Below, piece by piece: positions 1 to 8,013 of a DNA stretch of 20,137 nt. A model generated the notes under the pieces. It did not search any database, was not told where the DNA came from, and saw only the letters and a program-made list of their open reading frames with translations. Position numbers and translations under genes: made by a program. Every line of letters starts with the position of its first letter. Positions within the stretch are counted from its first letter, which is position 1. Origin of the DNA: Stenotrophomonas sp. UBA2302 (GTDB taxonomy: Bacteria; Pseudomonadota; Gammaproteobacteria; Xanthomonadales; Xanthomonadaceae); assembly GCA_002345545.1 (NCBI GenBank), contig DDVW01000022.1:1-20137 (forward strand), read 5' to 3'.

Positions 1-64
1 GCATGCGGCTGTTCGGCGCAGGCGCGCGCGACCGCGGTCGGGGGAAGGAGGCGGACCCGCGCAT
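1..64 (-). CDS. Start of a gene downstream of the MlaF-like ATPase, possibly MCE/MlaD (partial)
   Basis: An open frame begins with ATG at 64-62, overlapping the TGA of the upstream ATPase by 4 bases (ATGA), and runs open to the window edge. Only 21 codons are visible, rich in Arg, Pro and Ser, without recognisable family sequence. A second in-frame ATG lies at 4-2 and could be the real start; neither has a clear Shine-Dalgarno sequence. In MlaE/MlaF-type operons the next gene normally encodes the MCE-domain substrate-binding protein (MlaD/Ttg2C), so that identity is inferred from position only. Confidence 0.35.
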   Translation of the reverse strand, partial: MRGSASFPRPRSRAPAPNSRM

Positions 65-876
65 CACGGCGGCGCCGCGCTCGTGGATCCGGCGCGCGCC
101 TGCGCCGCCGCGCGGCCGCGCGGTCCGTGGAAATAGGCCTGGATCCAGGGGTGGTCGAAGCGCTCCACCACCTCGATGCTGTCATTGACAAGCACCTGCC
201 GATTGGCAAGCACCGCCACGCGATCGCAGATCGTGTAGAGCGAGTCCAGGTCATGGGTCACCAGGAACACGGTCAGCCCCAGCGCATTGCGCAAGGTCAG
301 AATCAGCTGGTCGAACGCGGCTGCGCCGATCGGGTCCAGTCCTGCCGTCGGCTCGTCCAAGAATAGGATGCCCGCGTCCAAGGCTAGCGCCCGCGCCAAG
401 GCCGCACGCTTGACCATGCCACCCGACAGGGATGCCGGCGACTTGTCGCCGGCATCCGGTGGCAGGCCAGCCAGCGCCAGCTTGCTGCGCGCCAGGTGCT
501 CGGCCTGGGCACGCGGCAGGCCGGCGTGCTCGATCAGCGGCAGGGCGACGTTCTCGGTCACGCTCAGCGACGAGTACAGGGCACCCTTCTGAAACAGGAT
601 GCCGAAGCGCCGTTCCAGATGCGTGCGCGCTGCGCCGTGGAGCTGCAGCAGATCCAGGCCTTCGATGCGGACCACGCCGGCATGCGGGCGCTGAAGACCA
701 ACGATGCTACGCAGCAGGACCGATTTGCCGGTGCCCGAACCGCCGACGACACCCAGGATTTCGCCACGCCGAACGTCCAAGTCCAGGTTCTGGTGCACCT
801 GCTGCTCGCCGAAGCGGTTGTCCAGCGCGCGCACCTCGATGGCATGAGTTGCCGTTCCGTTCGAAAGGCCGCTCAC
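64..876 (-). CDS. ABC transporter ATP-binding protein, MlaF/Ttg2A type
   Basis: A 270-residue cytoplasmic ATPase expected to energise lipid movement by the MlaE-type permease encoded just upstream. It shows the full ABC set: Walker A GGSGTGKS at residues 45-52, Q-loop Gln96, signature LSGGM at 150-154, Walker B LFLDEP with Asp174/Glu175, D-loop AGLD, and H-loop His208. LSGGMVKR followed by AGLDPIG is characteristic of the MlaF/Ttg2A group. I chose the GTG at 876 because it overlaps the permease stop as GTGA and because homology begins right after it (AIEVRAL); the longer open frame upstream only shadows the permease gene. The C-terminal tail is Ala/Arg-rich. In MlaFEDB systems the direction of lipid transport has been debated. 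Family assignment is firm; substrate is inferred. Confidence 0.9.
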   Translation of the reverse strand: MSGLSNGTATHAIEVRALDNRFGEQQVHQNLDLDVRRGEILGVVGGSGTGKSVLLRSIVGLQRPHAGVVRIEGLDLLQLHGAARTHLERRFGILFQKGALYSSLSVTENVALPLIEHAGLPRAQAEHLARSKLALAGLPPDAGDKSPASLSGGMVKRAALARALALDAGILFLDEPTAGLDPIGAAAFDQLILTLRNALGLTVFLVTHDLDSLYTICDRVAVLANRQVLVNDSIEVVERFDHPWIQAYFHGPRGRAAAQARAGSTSAAPP

Positions 877-2024
877 CAGCCCATCTCCATGAAGAACAGC
901 GCCGCCAGCGCGTCGAGCAGGATCACGACGAAGATCGACTGCACCACGCTCGAGGTGGTGTGGTCGCCCACCGACTGCGCGCTTCCGGAGACCTTGAAAC
1001 CCTCGTGGCAGCCGATCGCGGCGATCATGACGGCGAAGAACGGTGCCTTGCTCAGCCCGACCAGAAAATGCCGCACCTCGATCTTGTCCTGCACTATGGC
1101 CAGGAACTGCGCCAGCGAGATGTCGAGACTCAGCACGCAGACCGCGGCACCGCCAGCGATGCCCGCCAGAACGCCCACCAAGGTCAGCAGGGGCAGCGAG
1201 ACCAGCAGTGCCAGCACCCGCGGCAACACCAGCAGCTCGATTGGGTTCAACCCTCCCGAGCGCAGCGCGTCGATCTCCTCGTTCGCTTTCATCGAGCCGA
1301 TCTGTGCGGTGTAGGCGCTGGCGGTGCGCCCGGCGATCAGGATCGCCGGTAGCAGCACGCCGAACTCGCGCATGAACGAGAACGCGACCAGGTGCACGGC
1401 GAAGATGCTGGCGCCGAAGTTGGCCAGCACGGTTGCGCCGAGGAAGGCGACCACGGTACCGACCATGAAACTCAGCAGGGCGACGATGGGCACAGCATCG
1501 ACAGCGACACGCTGGATCTGCGCGACCACCGCAGTCAGCCGCCAGCGCCGCGGGTACGGCGCAATGCGCAGCCAAGTCTCCAGGATCTGGCCGACGAAGC
1601 CGGCCAGATCCAGTAACGAATGCAGCCCCCGCTCGGCCGTTGCGCCGATGCCCGCGATGCCGCGCAGCCATGCAGGCGCGGAATCGAGCGCAGGGTGCCC
1701 CGCGACCTGTTGGGCCTCCGCAGCGTCCACCAGCACCTCCAGCAGGGCTCGGCGTTCCGGCTCCAGCCGTGGATCGGCGCGCAGGTGCTCGCGCGCCAGC
1801 ACTGGGCCGAGCATCTCGACCAGCAGCGCCGCGCCCGCGGTGTCGAGCTGGCGGACCTGCGTCCAGTCTAGGAACGGCACCGCGCGCTGCGCACCGGGGT
1901 TTGCGCGCGCGTCGGATACCAACGTGGCCAATCGGCCGTAGTGCTCGATCGTCCAGTCGCCGCCGGCAATCCAGGCCGCGTGTCCGTCAGCGTTGGCCTC
2001 GCGGCGTAGCCATGCCTGCGTCAT
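873..2024 (-). CDS. ABC transporter permease, STAS-MlaE fusion type
   Basis: A 383-residue inner-membrane permease of the MlaE/Ttg2B family. The N-terminal ~110 residues look like a STAS-type domain (as in MlaB), ending in a conserved-looking stretch around LDTAGAALLVEML. The C-terminal ~250 residues are the MlaE domain: hydrophobic segments, the family stretch AGRTASAYTAQIGSMK, then EIDALRSGGLNPIELLVLPR. Single-domain MlaE is about 260 residues, so the extra length is the fused STAS part. The start at 2024 is set by an AGGAGG 7 bases upstream of ATG; a longer frame to 2111 would overlap the RND gene. It lies 67 bases downstream of the pump gene and overlaps the ATPase gene by 4 bases, so it probably belongs to the same transcript. 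Expected role: phospholipid or hydrophobic-compound transport across the envelope with MlaF- and MCE-type partners. Confidence 0.9.
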   Translation of the reverse strand: MTQAWLRREANADGHAAWIAGGDWTIEHYGRLATLVSDARANPGAQRAVPFLDWTQVRQLDTAGAALLVEMLGPVLAREHLRADPRLEPERRALLEVLVDAAEAQQVAGHPALDSAPAWLRGIAGIGATAERGLHSLLDLAGFVGQILETWLRIAPYPRRWRLTAVVAQIQRVAVDAVPIVALLSFMVGTVVAFLGATVLANFGASIFAVHLVAFSFMREFGVLLPAILIAGRTASAYTAQIGSMKANEEIDALRSGGLNPIELLVLPRVLALLVSLPLLTLVGVLAGIAGGAAVCVLSLDISLAQFLAIVQDKIEVRHFLVGLSKAPFFAVMIAAIGCHEGFKVSGSAQSVGDHTTSSVVQSIFVVILLDALAALFFMEMGW

Positions 2025-2091
2025 CGCAAAGCCTCCTGGTCGTGGCGCAACGCGGACCGGAGTCGGCGTGCATGCATGGCGGAGGGGAAAC

Positions 2092-5000
2092 TCATGCGGT
2101 CGCTTCCCCATTCGTGGACTTGCCGCCGCTGCGCACGCGCAGCGAGAACAGCAGGTCGTACAGGATCGGAATCAGGCCCAGCGTCACCAGTGTTCCCAGC
2201 GCTAGGCCGCCGATCATCGTGATCGCCATGCTGGTCCACAGGGGACCGCCGAACAGCATCAGTGGGATCAGGCCGACGATGCAGGTCAGCTTGGTCATCA
2301 CGATCGGGCGCAGCCGCATCACAGCCGCCGAGATCACCGCCTCGCGCCGCGCCAGGCCCGAGGCCAGTTCAGCCTCGATGCGCTCGAGCAGGAGTACAGC
2401 GTTGTTGACGATGATGCCGGCCAGCGCCAGCAGGCCGAAGGTGGCGATGAAGCCGAACGGGTAGCCGGTCAGCAGCAGCGCCAGGGCCGCGCCGATCAGC
2501 ACGAACGGGATGCTCGCCACCACGATGAACAGCTTGCGGAAAGAATTGAATTGCCACACGAACAACAGCAGGATCATGATCAGCGCATGCGGCATGAACT
2601 GCAGCAGCGACTGGTTGGCTTCAGCCGAATCCTCTATCTCGCCGCCAAGTTCGATGCGGTAGCCCGGCGGCAGCTCGATCGCATCGATCTGCGGCGCGAT
2701 CTCGGCGACGATTCCATTGGCGGTCATGCTGGGATGGCGGCCGGTGACCGTCAGCGTGCGCACCAGGTTGCGGCGCATGATCGTTGAGGGCTCGCTCGCC
2801 GTGGAGACCAACGCGATCGCCGATAACGGTAGCGGCGCGCCGCCCGCGCCGGGATAGACCAACGTATCGGCCGGGCTGCCCGCGGCATCGCGCTCGCGCG
2901 CATCGCCGCGCAACACGATCGGCGCAGCCACGCCGTTGTCGCGGATCAGCGAGGCCTGCAGGCCGCTGTAGCGCAGTTGCAGTGCTTGGGCCACGTCTTC
3001 GCTGCTGATGCCGGCGCGGCGCGCCTTGAGCTGGTCGACCTCGACCACGTAGCGCGGCACGCGCGGCAACCAATCGTCGTAGACGTCCTGAATACCAGGC
3101 AACCCGCGCAGCGCCGCGGCGATGCGCTCGCCCGTCTCGCGCAGCACCGCCTCGTCCGGGCCGACCACGCGGTAGATGGCCACGCCGGCCTCGGTCGCAC
3201 CCAGCGGGAAGCGTTTGGGCTCGGCGCGAGCCTGCGGAAACGCCTCGCGCATGTACCGATGGGTGCGGTCGATCACCTGCTCGATGTCGGTGCCCTGCGC
3301 GACGCTGACGGTGAAGTAGGCGATGTTGCTGCCCGGCAGCGGGGGATTCAGGCCCAGCACGATGCGCGGACCGCCGTCGGCGACGTAGCCGATGCTATCG
3401 GTCACCTCTGGATTGACCTTGTCGTCGGCGAACCAGCGGCTCATCGCCTCCACCGTGCGCAGGGTTTCGCGCGAGTCGCTACCAGGTTGCAGGGTCACCG
3501 GCATCTGGAACTGCAGTCGGTCGGACTTGGGCAGGAAGTCGTAGGGGATCGACGCCAGCACAACGCCGGCGCCGGTCAGTAGCACCAGCATGGTGCCGAT
3601 GAACAGCGCCTTGTGGTCCAGCACCCGGGTGATGATCCGGCGGTAGCCGCGGTAGAAGCGCGAATCGTACTGGCCAGCACCCTCGCCGTGGGACGGATGC
3701 ACCTTGGCGAAGTACAGGCACAGCAGCGGCGTCACCGTGATGCTCAGCAGCCAGGAGCCGAGCAGGGTCAGGCCGAGTACGATCGGCAGCGAACGCAGGT
3801 ATTCGTTGGTGGCGGTCTGGCCGATGAAGAACGGCGAGAACGCCATCACGATCACCAGCGAGGAGGTCAGCAGCGGCACCGCCAGCGTGCGGCCGGCCTC
3901 GATACATGCATGGCGGCGCTCTTCGCCGGCGGCCAACCGTCGTTCGATGTCCTCGGCGATGACGATCCCGTTGTCCACCAGCAGGCCGAGAGCCATGATG
4001 ATGGCCGCGATCGATACCGTCTGCAGTTCCACGCCCAGCGCGCGCATGGCGATCAGTGCGCCGAGGATGGTCAGCGGCACGATCGCGCCGACGATCAGAC
4101 CGGTGCGCCAACCCAGAAACAGCATCACGACGACCATGACGATCAGGATTGTCTCGCCCATGACCTGGTGCATGCGGCCCATCTCGCGCGCGACCACGTC
4201 GGCCTGGAAGGTGACCACGTGCTGCTCGAAGCCGGCCGGCAACTGCCGTGCGGTCTCTTCCAGCTTAGTACGCAGCTGCGCACCGAAGTCGCCGATGTTG
4301 TAGCCGGTGGCCATCGACACCGCGACCACCACCGCCGGCATGCCCTCGTAGACCGCGGCGCTCTCGGGCGGATCGGCCGGCATCACCTCGATCCGGGCAA
4401 GATGTCCCAGCGGCACCTCGCGCGTACCGCCCGCACCGGATGTGTCCGACACCGAGACCAGAAAGTGGCGCAACTCCTCGGTGCTGCGCAACTCGCCGGA
4501 AGTGGCCACCGTCATCGCCAGCCCCGAAGCCGACACCAGCCCACCGGGCGCGACCACGTTCTGCGCCTGCAACTGCTGCATCACCGAGGCCGGGCTCAGC
4601 CCGGCCTCGACCAGGCGCCCGCGATCGAACGCCACGTAGACCCGGTCTTCCTGCAGGCCATAGAATGTCACCCGCTCGACGCCAGGCAAGGTATGCAACT
4701 GCGCGCGCAGGTCGCGTAGCGGCTCGCGCATCTCGCTCATGCCGAAGCCCGGCGCGGTGACAGCGATCGAGGCCACCGCCACCCGTCCGAAGTCGTCGTC
4801 GACGAACGGCCCGAAACTGCCGGCTGGCAGGGCCTGGCCGGCCTCAGCCGACTTGGCGCGGACGCGCTGCCACAGCGCCGGCAGGTCCTTGACGTGGTCG
4901 TAGGCGGTGAGCTGGATAGTCGCGGTGCCGGGCCGCACCGTGGTGACGATCCTCTTGAGGCTGCCGATCTCGCGCAGGCGCTCCTCGACCGGCTTGGCCA

Positions 5001-5187
5001 GCAGGGCCTCGACCTGTTCGCTGGGCATGCCGGGATGCGAAATCGTCACCAATGCATCGCGAATCGTGACCGTAGGTTCTTCCTGTGAAGGAAATCCGAG
5101 AAAGGTGACGATGCCGCCGACCAGTACCATCAGCGCGGCGAACAGGGTCAGGCGGCTGGCACCGAGGGCCGAATGGGTCAGCTTCAT
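2092..5187 (-). CDS. RND efflux pump permease, HAE1/AcrB family
   Basis: A 1031-residue inner-membrane RND transporter of full AcrB-like length. An N-terminal membrane helix (about residues 12-32) is followed by a large periplasmic region with the PTVTIRDALVTISHPGMPSEQVE motif area, a membrane bundle from about 340, a second periplasmic loop, and a C-terminal bundle ending around 1010. It should drive export of hydrophobic or amphiphilic compounds with the adaptor and outer-membrane channel encoded upstream. The ATG at 5187 overlaps the adaptor stop as ATGA, implying translational coupling. Two proton-relay positions differ from AcrB: the D407-D408 pair of TM4 reads Asp405-Asn406, and Lys940 of TM10 is replaced by Asn928 (IIVNNAV). 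RLRPIVMT further on is retained. Substrates cannot be told from sequence. Confidence 0.95.
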   Translation of the reverse strand: MKLTHSALGASRLTLFAALMVLVGGIVTFLGFPSQEEPTVTIRDALVTISHPGMPSEQVEALLAKPVEERLREIGSLKRIVTTVRPGTATIQLTAYDHVKDLPALWQRVRAKSAEAGQALPAGSFGPFVDDDFGRVAVASIAVTAPGFGMSEMREPLRDLRAQLHTLPGVERVTFYGLQEDRVYVAFDRGRLVEAGLSPASVMQQLQAQNVVAPGGLVSASGLAMTVATSGELRSTEELRHFLVSVSDTSGAGGTREVPLGHLARIEVMPADPPESAAVYEGMPAVVVAVSMATGYNIGDFGAQLRTKLEETARQLPAGFEQHVVTFQADVVAREMGRMHQVMGETILIVMVVVMLFLGWRTGLIVGAIVPLTILGALIAMRALGVELQTVSIAAIIMALGLLVDNGIVIAEDIERRLAAGEERRHACIEAGRTLAVPLLTSSLVIVMAFSPFFIGQTATNEYLRSLPIVLGLTLLGSWLLSITVTPLLCLYFAKVHPSHGEGAGQYDSRFYRGYRRIITRVLDHKALFIGTMLVLLTGAGVVLASIPYDFLPKSDRLQFQMPVTLQPGSDSRETLRTVEAMSRWFADDKVNPEVTDSIGYVADGGPRIVLGLNPPLPGSNIAYFTVSVAQGTDIEQVIDRTHRYMREAFPQARAEPKRFPLGATEAGVAIYRVVGPDEAVLRETGERIAAALRGLPGIQDVYDDWLPRVPRYVVEVDQLKARRAGISSEDVAQALQLRYSGLQASLIRDNGVAAPIVLRGDARERDAAGSPADTLVYPGAGGAPLPLSAIALVSTASEPSTIMRRNLVRTLTVTGRHPSMTANGIVAEIAPQIDAIELPPGYRIELGGEIEDSAEANQSLLQFMPHALIMILLLFVWQFNSFRKLFIVVASIPFVLIGAALALLLTGYPFGFIATFGLLALAGIIVNNAVLLLERIEAELASGLARREAVISAAVMRLRPIVMTKLTCIVGLIPLMLFGGPLWTSMAITMIGGLALGTLVTLGLIPILYDLLFSLRVRSGGKSTNGEATA

Positions 5188-6287
5188 GGGCGCCCCGCTT
5201 CATTCAGGCGCGAAGCGGAGCGGAACGGCAGCACCGCTTGGCCGTCGCTGAGGAAGGCGCCGCCAGCGGTGACCACCTGGTCGCCTGGCTGCAGGCCGGC
5301 GGTCACGCGCACGCGCTCGCCTTCGACCGAGCCGAGTTCGACGCGGCGGCGGGTCACGGTGCCCACCTTGGTATCGTAGACGTACACCGCATCCTCGCCC
5401 TGTTGTCCGACTACCGCCTGCAGTGGCACCGACAGGTCGACTGCGGACTCATTCGAAAGCGCGAGCAGCAGGCTGTCGCCGCTGCGCAGCGGTACCGAGG
5501 CCTCGGTCACGTCGAAGATTGCCTGGACGCTGGCACCGCCTTCCAGCCGTGAGGAGACGCTTCGCAAGCGCAGCTCGAACGTCGCCTGCGGCGCGTCCGA
5601 GCGCATCGCCCGCACCAGCGCGCCTGGCGCCAGGCCCTGCGCGACCGAGCTCGGCAGCGTCGCCAGCGCCTGCGGCTGGCCCTGGCCCTCGACCTGCAGC
5701 ACGGTCTGCCCGACCAAGGTATCGGCCTGGGGCTGCAATTGGCGGGCCACCACGCTGCCGTCGAACGGCGCACGCAGCTCGCTCTGGCGCAGCGCGCGTG
5801 CAGCCAACGCGCGGTCGGATTCGGCCACGCGCAATTGCGCCCGTGCCGAGTCGTCGGCGACCTGGGCGCTGGTCAGCGTCGCGTGCGAAATCGCTCCGTC
5901 CTCGAACATCGCTTGCTGTTGTTGCAATTGGATCTGCCGTTCCCTGGCCTGCACGGTGGCCGCGCGCAGGTTCGCCTCGGCCTGTGCCAGCCGCAGCCGC
6001 GCCGGCTCGGCGTCCAGACGCGCAAGCACCTGGCCCTTGCGCACGCGGTCACCCACGTCCACGGCGATCTCGGCGATGCGCCCACCGTTCTCGAACGCCA
6101 ATTCCGCGCGCTGCTCCTGGCGCAGGGCGGCGACGAAGCGCGAGGCGGCGGCGGCCGAACCGGCCCCGACGGCCTCCAGCTTGACCGTGCGCAGCGGTTC
6201 GGGCGCGGGCGTGTCGGGACTGCAGGCCGACAGCAGTAGTGTCGCGACCAGCAGGCCGGCGGGGACAATGGAGCGCGCAATGGGCAT
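5184..6287 (-). CDS. RND efflux periplasmic adaptor (membrane-fusion lipoprotein)
   Basis: A 367-residue adaptor protein linking the RND pump to the outer-membrane channel. The start at 6287 has GGAGG 7 bases upstream and yields a lipoprotein signal with lipobox LLSAC (Cys22); the longer open frame to 6392 gives no signal and is not preferred. Recognisable parts in order: lipoyl/barrel-sandwich half ENGGRIAEIAVDVGDRVRKG near residue 65, a coiled-coil hairpin rich in Gln/Ala (about 90-165), the second lipoyl half LRAPFDGSVVARQ, a beta-barrel, and a membrane-proximal domain with VYVYDTKVGTVTRRRVELG. The gene follows the channel gene by 121 bases and overlaps the pump gene by 4 bases, the usual channel-adaptor-pump grouping. 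Confidence 0.93.
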   Translation of the reverse strand: MPIARSIVPAGLLVATLLLSACSPDTPAPEPLRTVKLEAVGAGSAAAASRFVAALRQEQRAELAFENGGRIAEIAVDVGDRVRKGQVLARLDAEPARLRLAQAEANLRAATVQARERQIQLQQQQAMFEDGAISHATLTSAQVADDSARAQLRVAESDRALAARALRQSELRAPFDGSVVARQLQPQADTLVGQTVLQVEGQGQPQALATLPSSVAQGLAPGALVRAMRSDAPQATFELRLRSVSSRLEGGASVQAIFDVTEASVPLRSGDSLLLALSNESAVDLSVPLQAVVGQQGEDAVYVYDTKVGTVTRRRVELGSVEGERVRVTAGLQPGDQVVTAGGAFLSDGQAVLPFRSASRLNEAGRP

Positions 6288-6408
6288 AAGGCTACCTCCG
6301 GTCGCCTGCGCGCCGGTCTGAAGGGGGGAAGGGATAGTCGGCGCCGCTGTCCAGGTGGAGCAATCCGGCACGGGCGAAAAGCGAAGCGTCATTGGTCGGG
6401 GTCCTCTC

Positions 6409-7866
6409 TCAAAGCCGGGCGGGCAGTTCGACGCCGTAGAAGGCCCTGAACAGTGCGATGCGGCTTAGCGCCAGATCGCGCTGAGCGTGCAGGTGGTCGA
6501 GCGTGGTGCGGGTCGCCTCGATACGGTCGGCCAGCAGGTCCTGGCGATCCGCCAGCCCGCGCGAGACGCGGCGCTCGGCGCGTTCGAGACGCAGCGCCGC
6601 GAGCCGATCCTGCTCGCGCAACTGGGCTTCGGACACGGCGAAGGTGGCGCGGGCGTCGAGCGCGTCGGCGACTTCGCGGAATGCGGCCTCGATGCTGCGC
6701 TCGTACTCGATCACGCCGGCGTGCCTGCGGGTCCAGGCCAGGTCGAGGTTGGCGCGGTTGCGGCCGAAGTCGAAGATCGGCAGCACCAACTGCGGCATGA
6801 ACGACCAGCTGCGGCTGCCCGAGCTGAACAGATCGTCCAGCGAGTTGCTGGCGCTACCCAGCGAGGTGCTCAGGCGGATCGAGGGAAAGAAGGCTGCGCG
6901 GGCTGCGCCAATGTTCGCATTGGCCGCGCGCAGCTCGGCCTCGGCCTGGCGGATGTCGGGACGCTGCAGCAGCACCTTCGAATCCAGATCGCGCAGTGCC
7001 GCCATTGCGTCGGGCGCCTCGGCGAGCGGTGCCAGCGGGCCGGGTGCCACCTCCGCATCGAATCCGGTCAGCAGCTGCAACGCCCGCCGCGCTGCTGCGG
7101 CATCGTCGCCGGCGCGCAGTGCGGCCACCTGCGCCTGCTCGGTGGCGGCACGCCGGCGGTCCAGCGCGTCGCGTGCGATCAGCCCGATGTCGTACTGCCC
7201 TTGCGCGATCTCCAGCAGCGCCGCGTTGTCCGCATGCACGGCCTGCAGGCGCTGGTGCGCCTGCGTCGCCGCGCAGACCAGCGCATAGGCCCTTAGTACC
7301 TCGGCGACCAACGCGCCGCGCGCTGCCTCCTGCCCAGCCTCGCTGGCTAGATAATGTTCGCGAGCGGCATCGGATAGCGACTTCAGTCGTCCGAATACGT
7401 CCAGTTCGTAGTCGCTGATGGCGATGCCGGCACGCGACAGATCCTGCTGGTAGCGCTCGCGTAGCGCGGGATCGTCGAAGCTCTGTCGGGTCTGCTGCGC
7501 ATCGATACCGGCCGTGGGCAGGCGCGCAGAGCGCTCGACGCGGTATTGCGCGCGCGCCTGCTCGACCCGAAGCGCCGCAAGTCGATAGTCGGCGTTGTGC
7601 GCCAGAGCGCGCACTACCAGCGGCGCCAGGGCGCCGTCGGGCGTCAGGGCGCCCAGGAACTCACGCTCCTGATCCGTCAGCGCCGCGGGCGCGGCCTGCT
7701 CTGCGGCGGTGGCGGCCGCTGCAGCGCGAAGCTGCCCGAACGTCGCCGGTACTGCCTGCGGCGGCCGCTCATAATGCGGTGCCATCGAGCATCCAGCGAG
7801 CCACGGCGCGGCCAGCACGGAGGCCATCAACCAGGCCGGGACATCGCCAGACAATTTTGGGAACAT
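6409..7866 (-). CDS. Outer-membrane efflux channel lipoprotein, OprM/NodT family
   Basis: A 485-residue TolC-like channel precursor. The N-terminus is a lipoprotein signal ending in lipobox LAGC (Cys26). The typical family opening SMAPHYERPP follows, then two repeated helical regions with ALAHNADYRLAALRVEQARAQYRVERS and RPDIRQAEAELRAANANIGAARAAFFPSIRLS, both hallmarks of OprM/NodT proteins. The start at 7866 is supported by GGAG 7 bases upstream; the frame is open further upstream to 8142 but that part runs through the promoter region and into the response-regulator gene. It is the first gene of the minus-strand operon and lies 49 bases beyond an array of regulatory half-sites, so the operon promoter is probably immediately upstream. 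Confidence 0.94.
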   Translation of the reverse strand: MFPKLSGDVPAWLMASVLAAPWLAGCSMAPHYERPPQAVPATFGQLRAAAAATAAEQAAPAALTDQEREFLGALTPDGALAPLVVRALAHNADYRLAALRVEQARAQYRVERSARLPTAGIDAQQTRQSFDDPALRERYQQDLSRAGIAISDYELDVFGRLKSLSDAAREHYLASEAGQEAARGALVAEVLRAYALVCAATQAHQRLQAVHADNAALLEIAQGQYDIGLIARDALDRRRAATEQAQVAALRAGDDAAAARRALQLLTGFDAEVAPGPLAPLAEAPDAMAALRDLDSKVLLQRPDIRQAEAELRAANANIGAARAAFFPSIRLSTSLGSASNSLDDLFSSGSRSWSFMPQLVLPIFDFGRNRANLDLAWTRRHAGVIEYERSIEAAFREVADALDARATFAVSEAQLREQDRLAALRLERAERRVSRGLADRQDLLADRIEATRTTLDHLHAQRDLALSRIALFRAFYGVELPARL

Positions 7867-8013
7867 GCGAATTCTCCAGCGTGTTACAAGAATCGGTGTA
7901 GGTTGCCTTCGGGACTTGAAGGGATGTTTCGGGTTTTTTTTAGATTTGATTAAGAAGCGCCGCTTCGCGCCCAGCGCGATCACGTGGCGCATGCACGAGC
8001 GAGTGGAGTCAGC
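7867..8013. promoter_or_regulatory. Divergent promoter region between RND operon and two-component system
   Basis: These 147 bases separate the channel gene (minus) from the response-regulator gene (plus), so they must hold promoters for both. The only clear structure is the half-site array at 7916-7954. A run of eight T (7934-7941) belongs to that array. No good sigma70 -10 box can be seen on either strand; for the minus strand a weak candidate is TACACC around 7900-7895. Confidence 0.6.
7916..7954 (-). promoter_or_regulatory. Array A: four 11-bp-spaced half-sites upstream of the RND/ABC operon
   Basis: On the minus strand, hexamers CTTAAT (7954-7949), CTAAAA (7943-7938), CCGAAA (7932-7927) and CTTCAA (7921-7916) are separated by exactly 5 bases each. 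The spacing equals one helical turn and matches how OmpR/PmrA-family regulators bind tandem half-sites. The array points toward the channel gene and ends 49 bases before its ATG. Base by base it matches array B at 32 of 44 positions (7958-7915 against 11502-11545). Binding by the neighbouring AdeR-like regulator is inferred. Confidence 0.6.

Noticed and set aside
432..1352. Long plus-strand open frame opposite the ABC transporter genes
   Set aside because: Antisense shadow in GC-rich coding DNA; no recognisable domain and the opposite strand encodes clear ABC proteins.
3613..4719. 368-codon plus-strand frame opposite the RND pump
   Set aside because: His/Gln/Asp-rich product typical of antisense translation of a membrane protein gene; the pump frame is certain.
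7906..7941. CCTTC/GAAGG hairpin followed by a T8 run as a terminator
   Set aside because: Stem only 5 bp and 12 bases away from the T-run; the T-run is better explained as part of array A.
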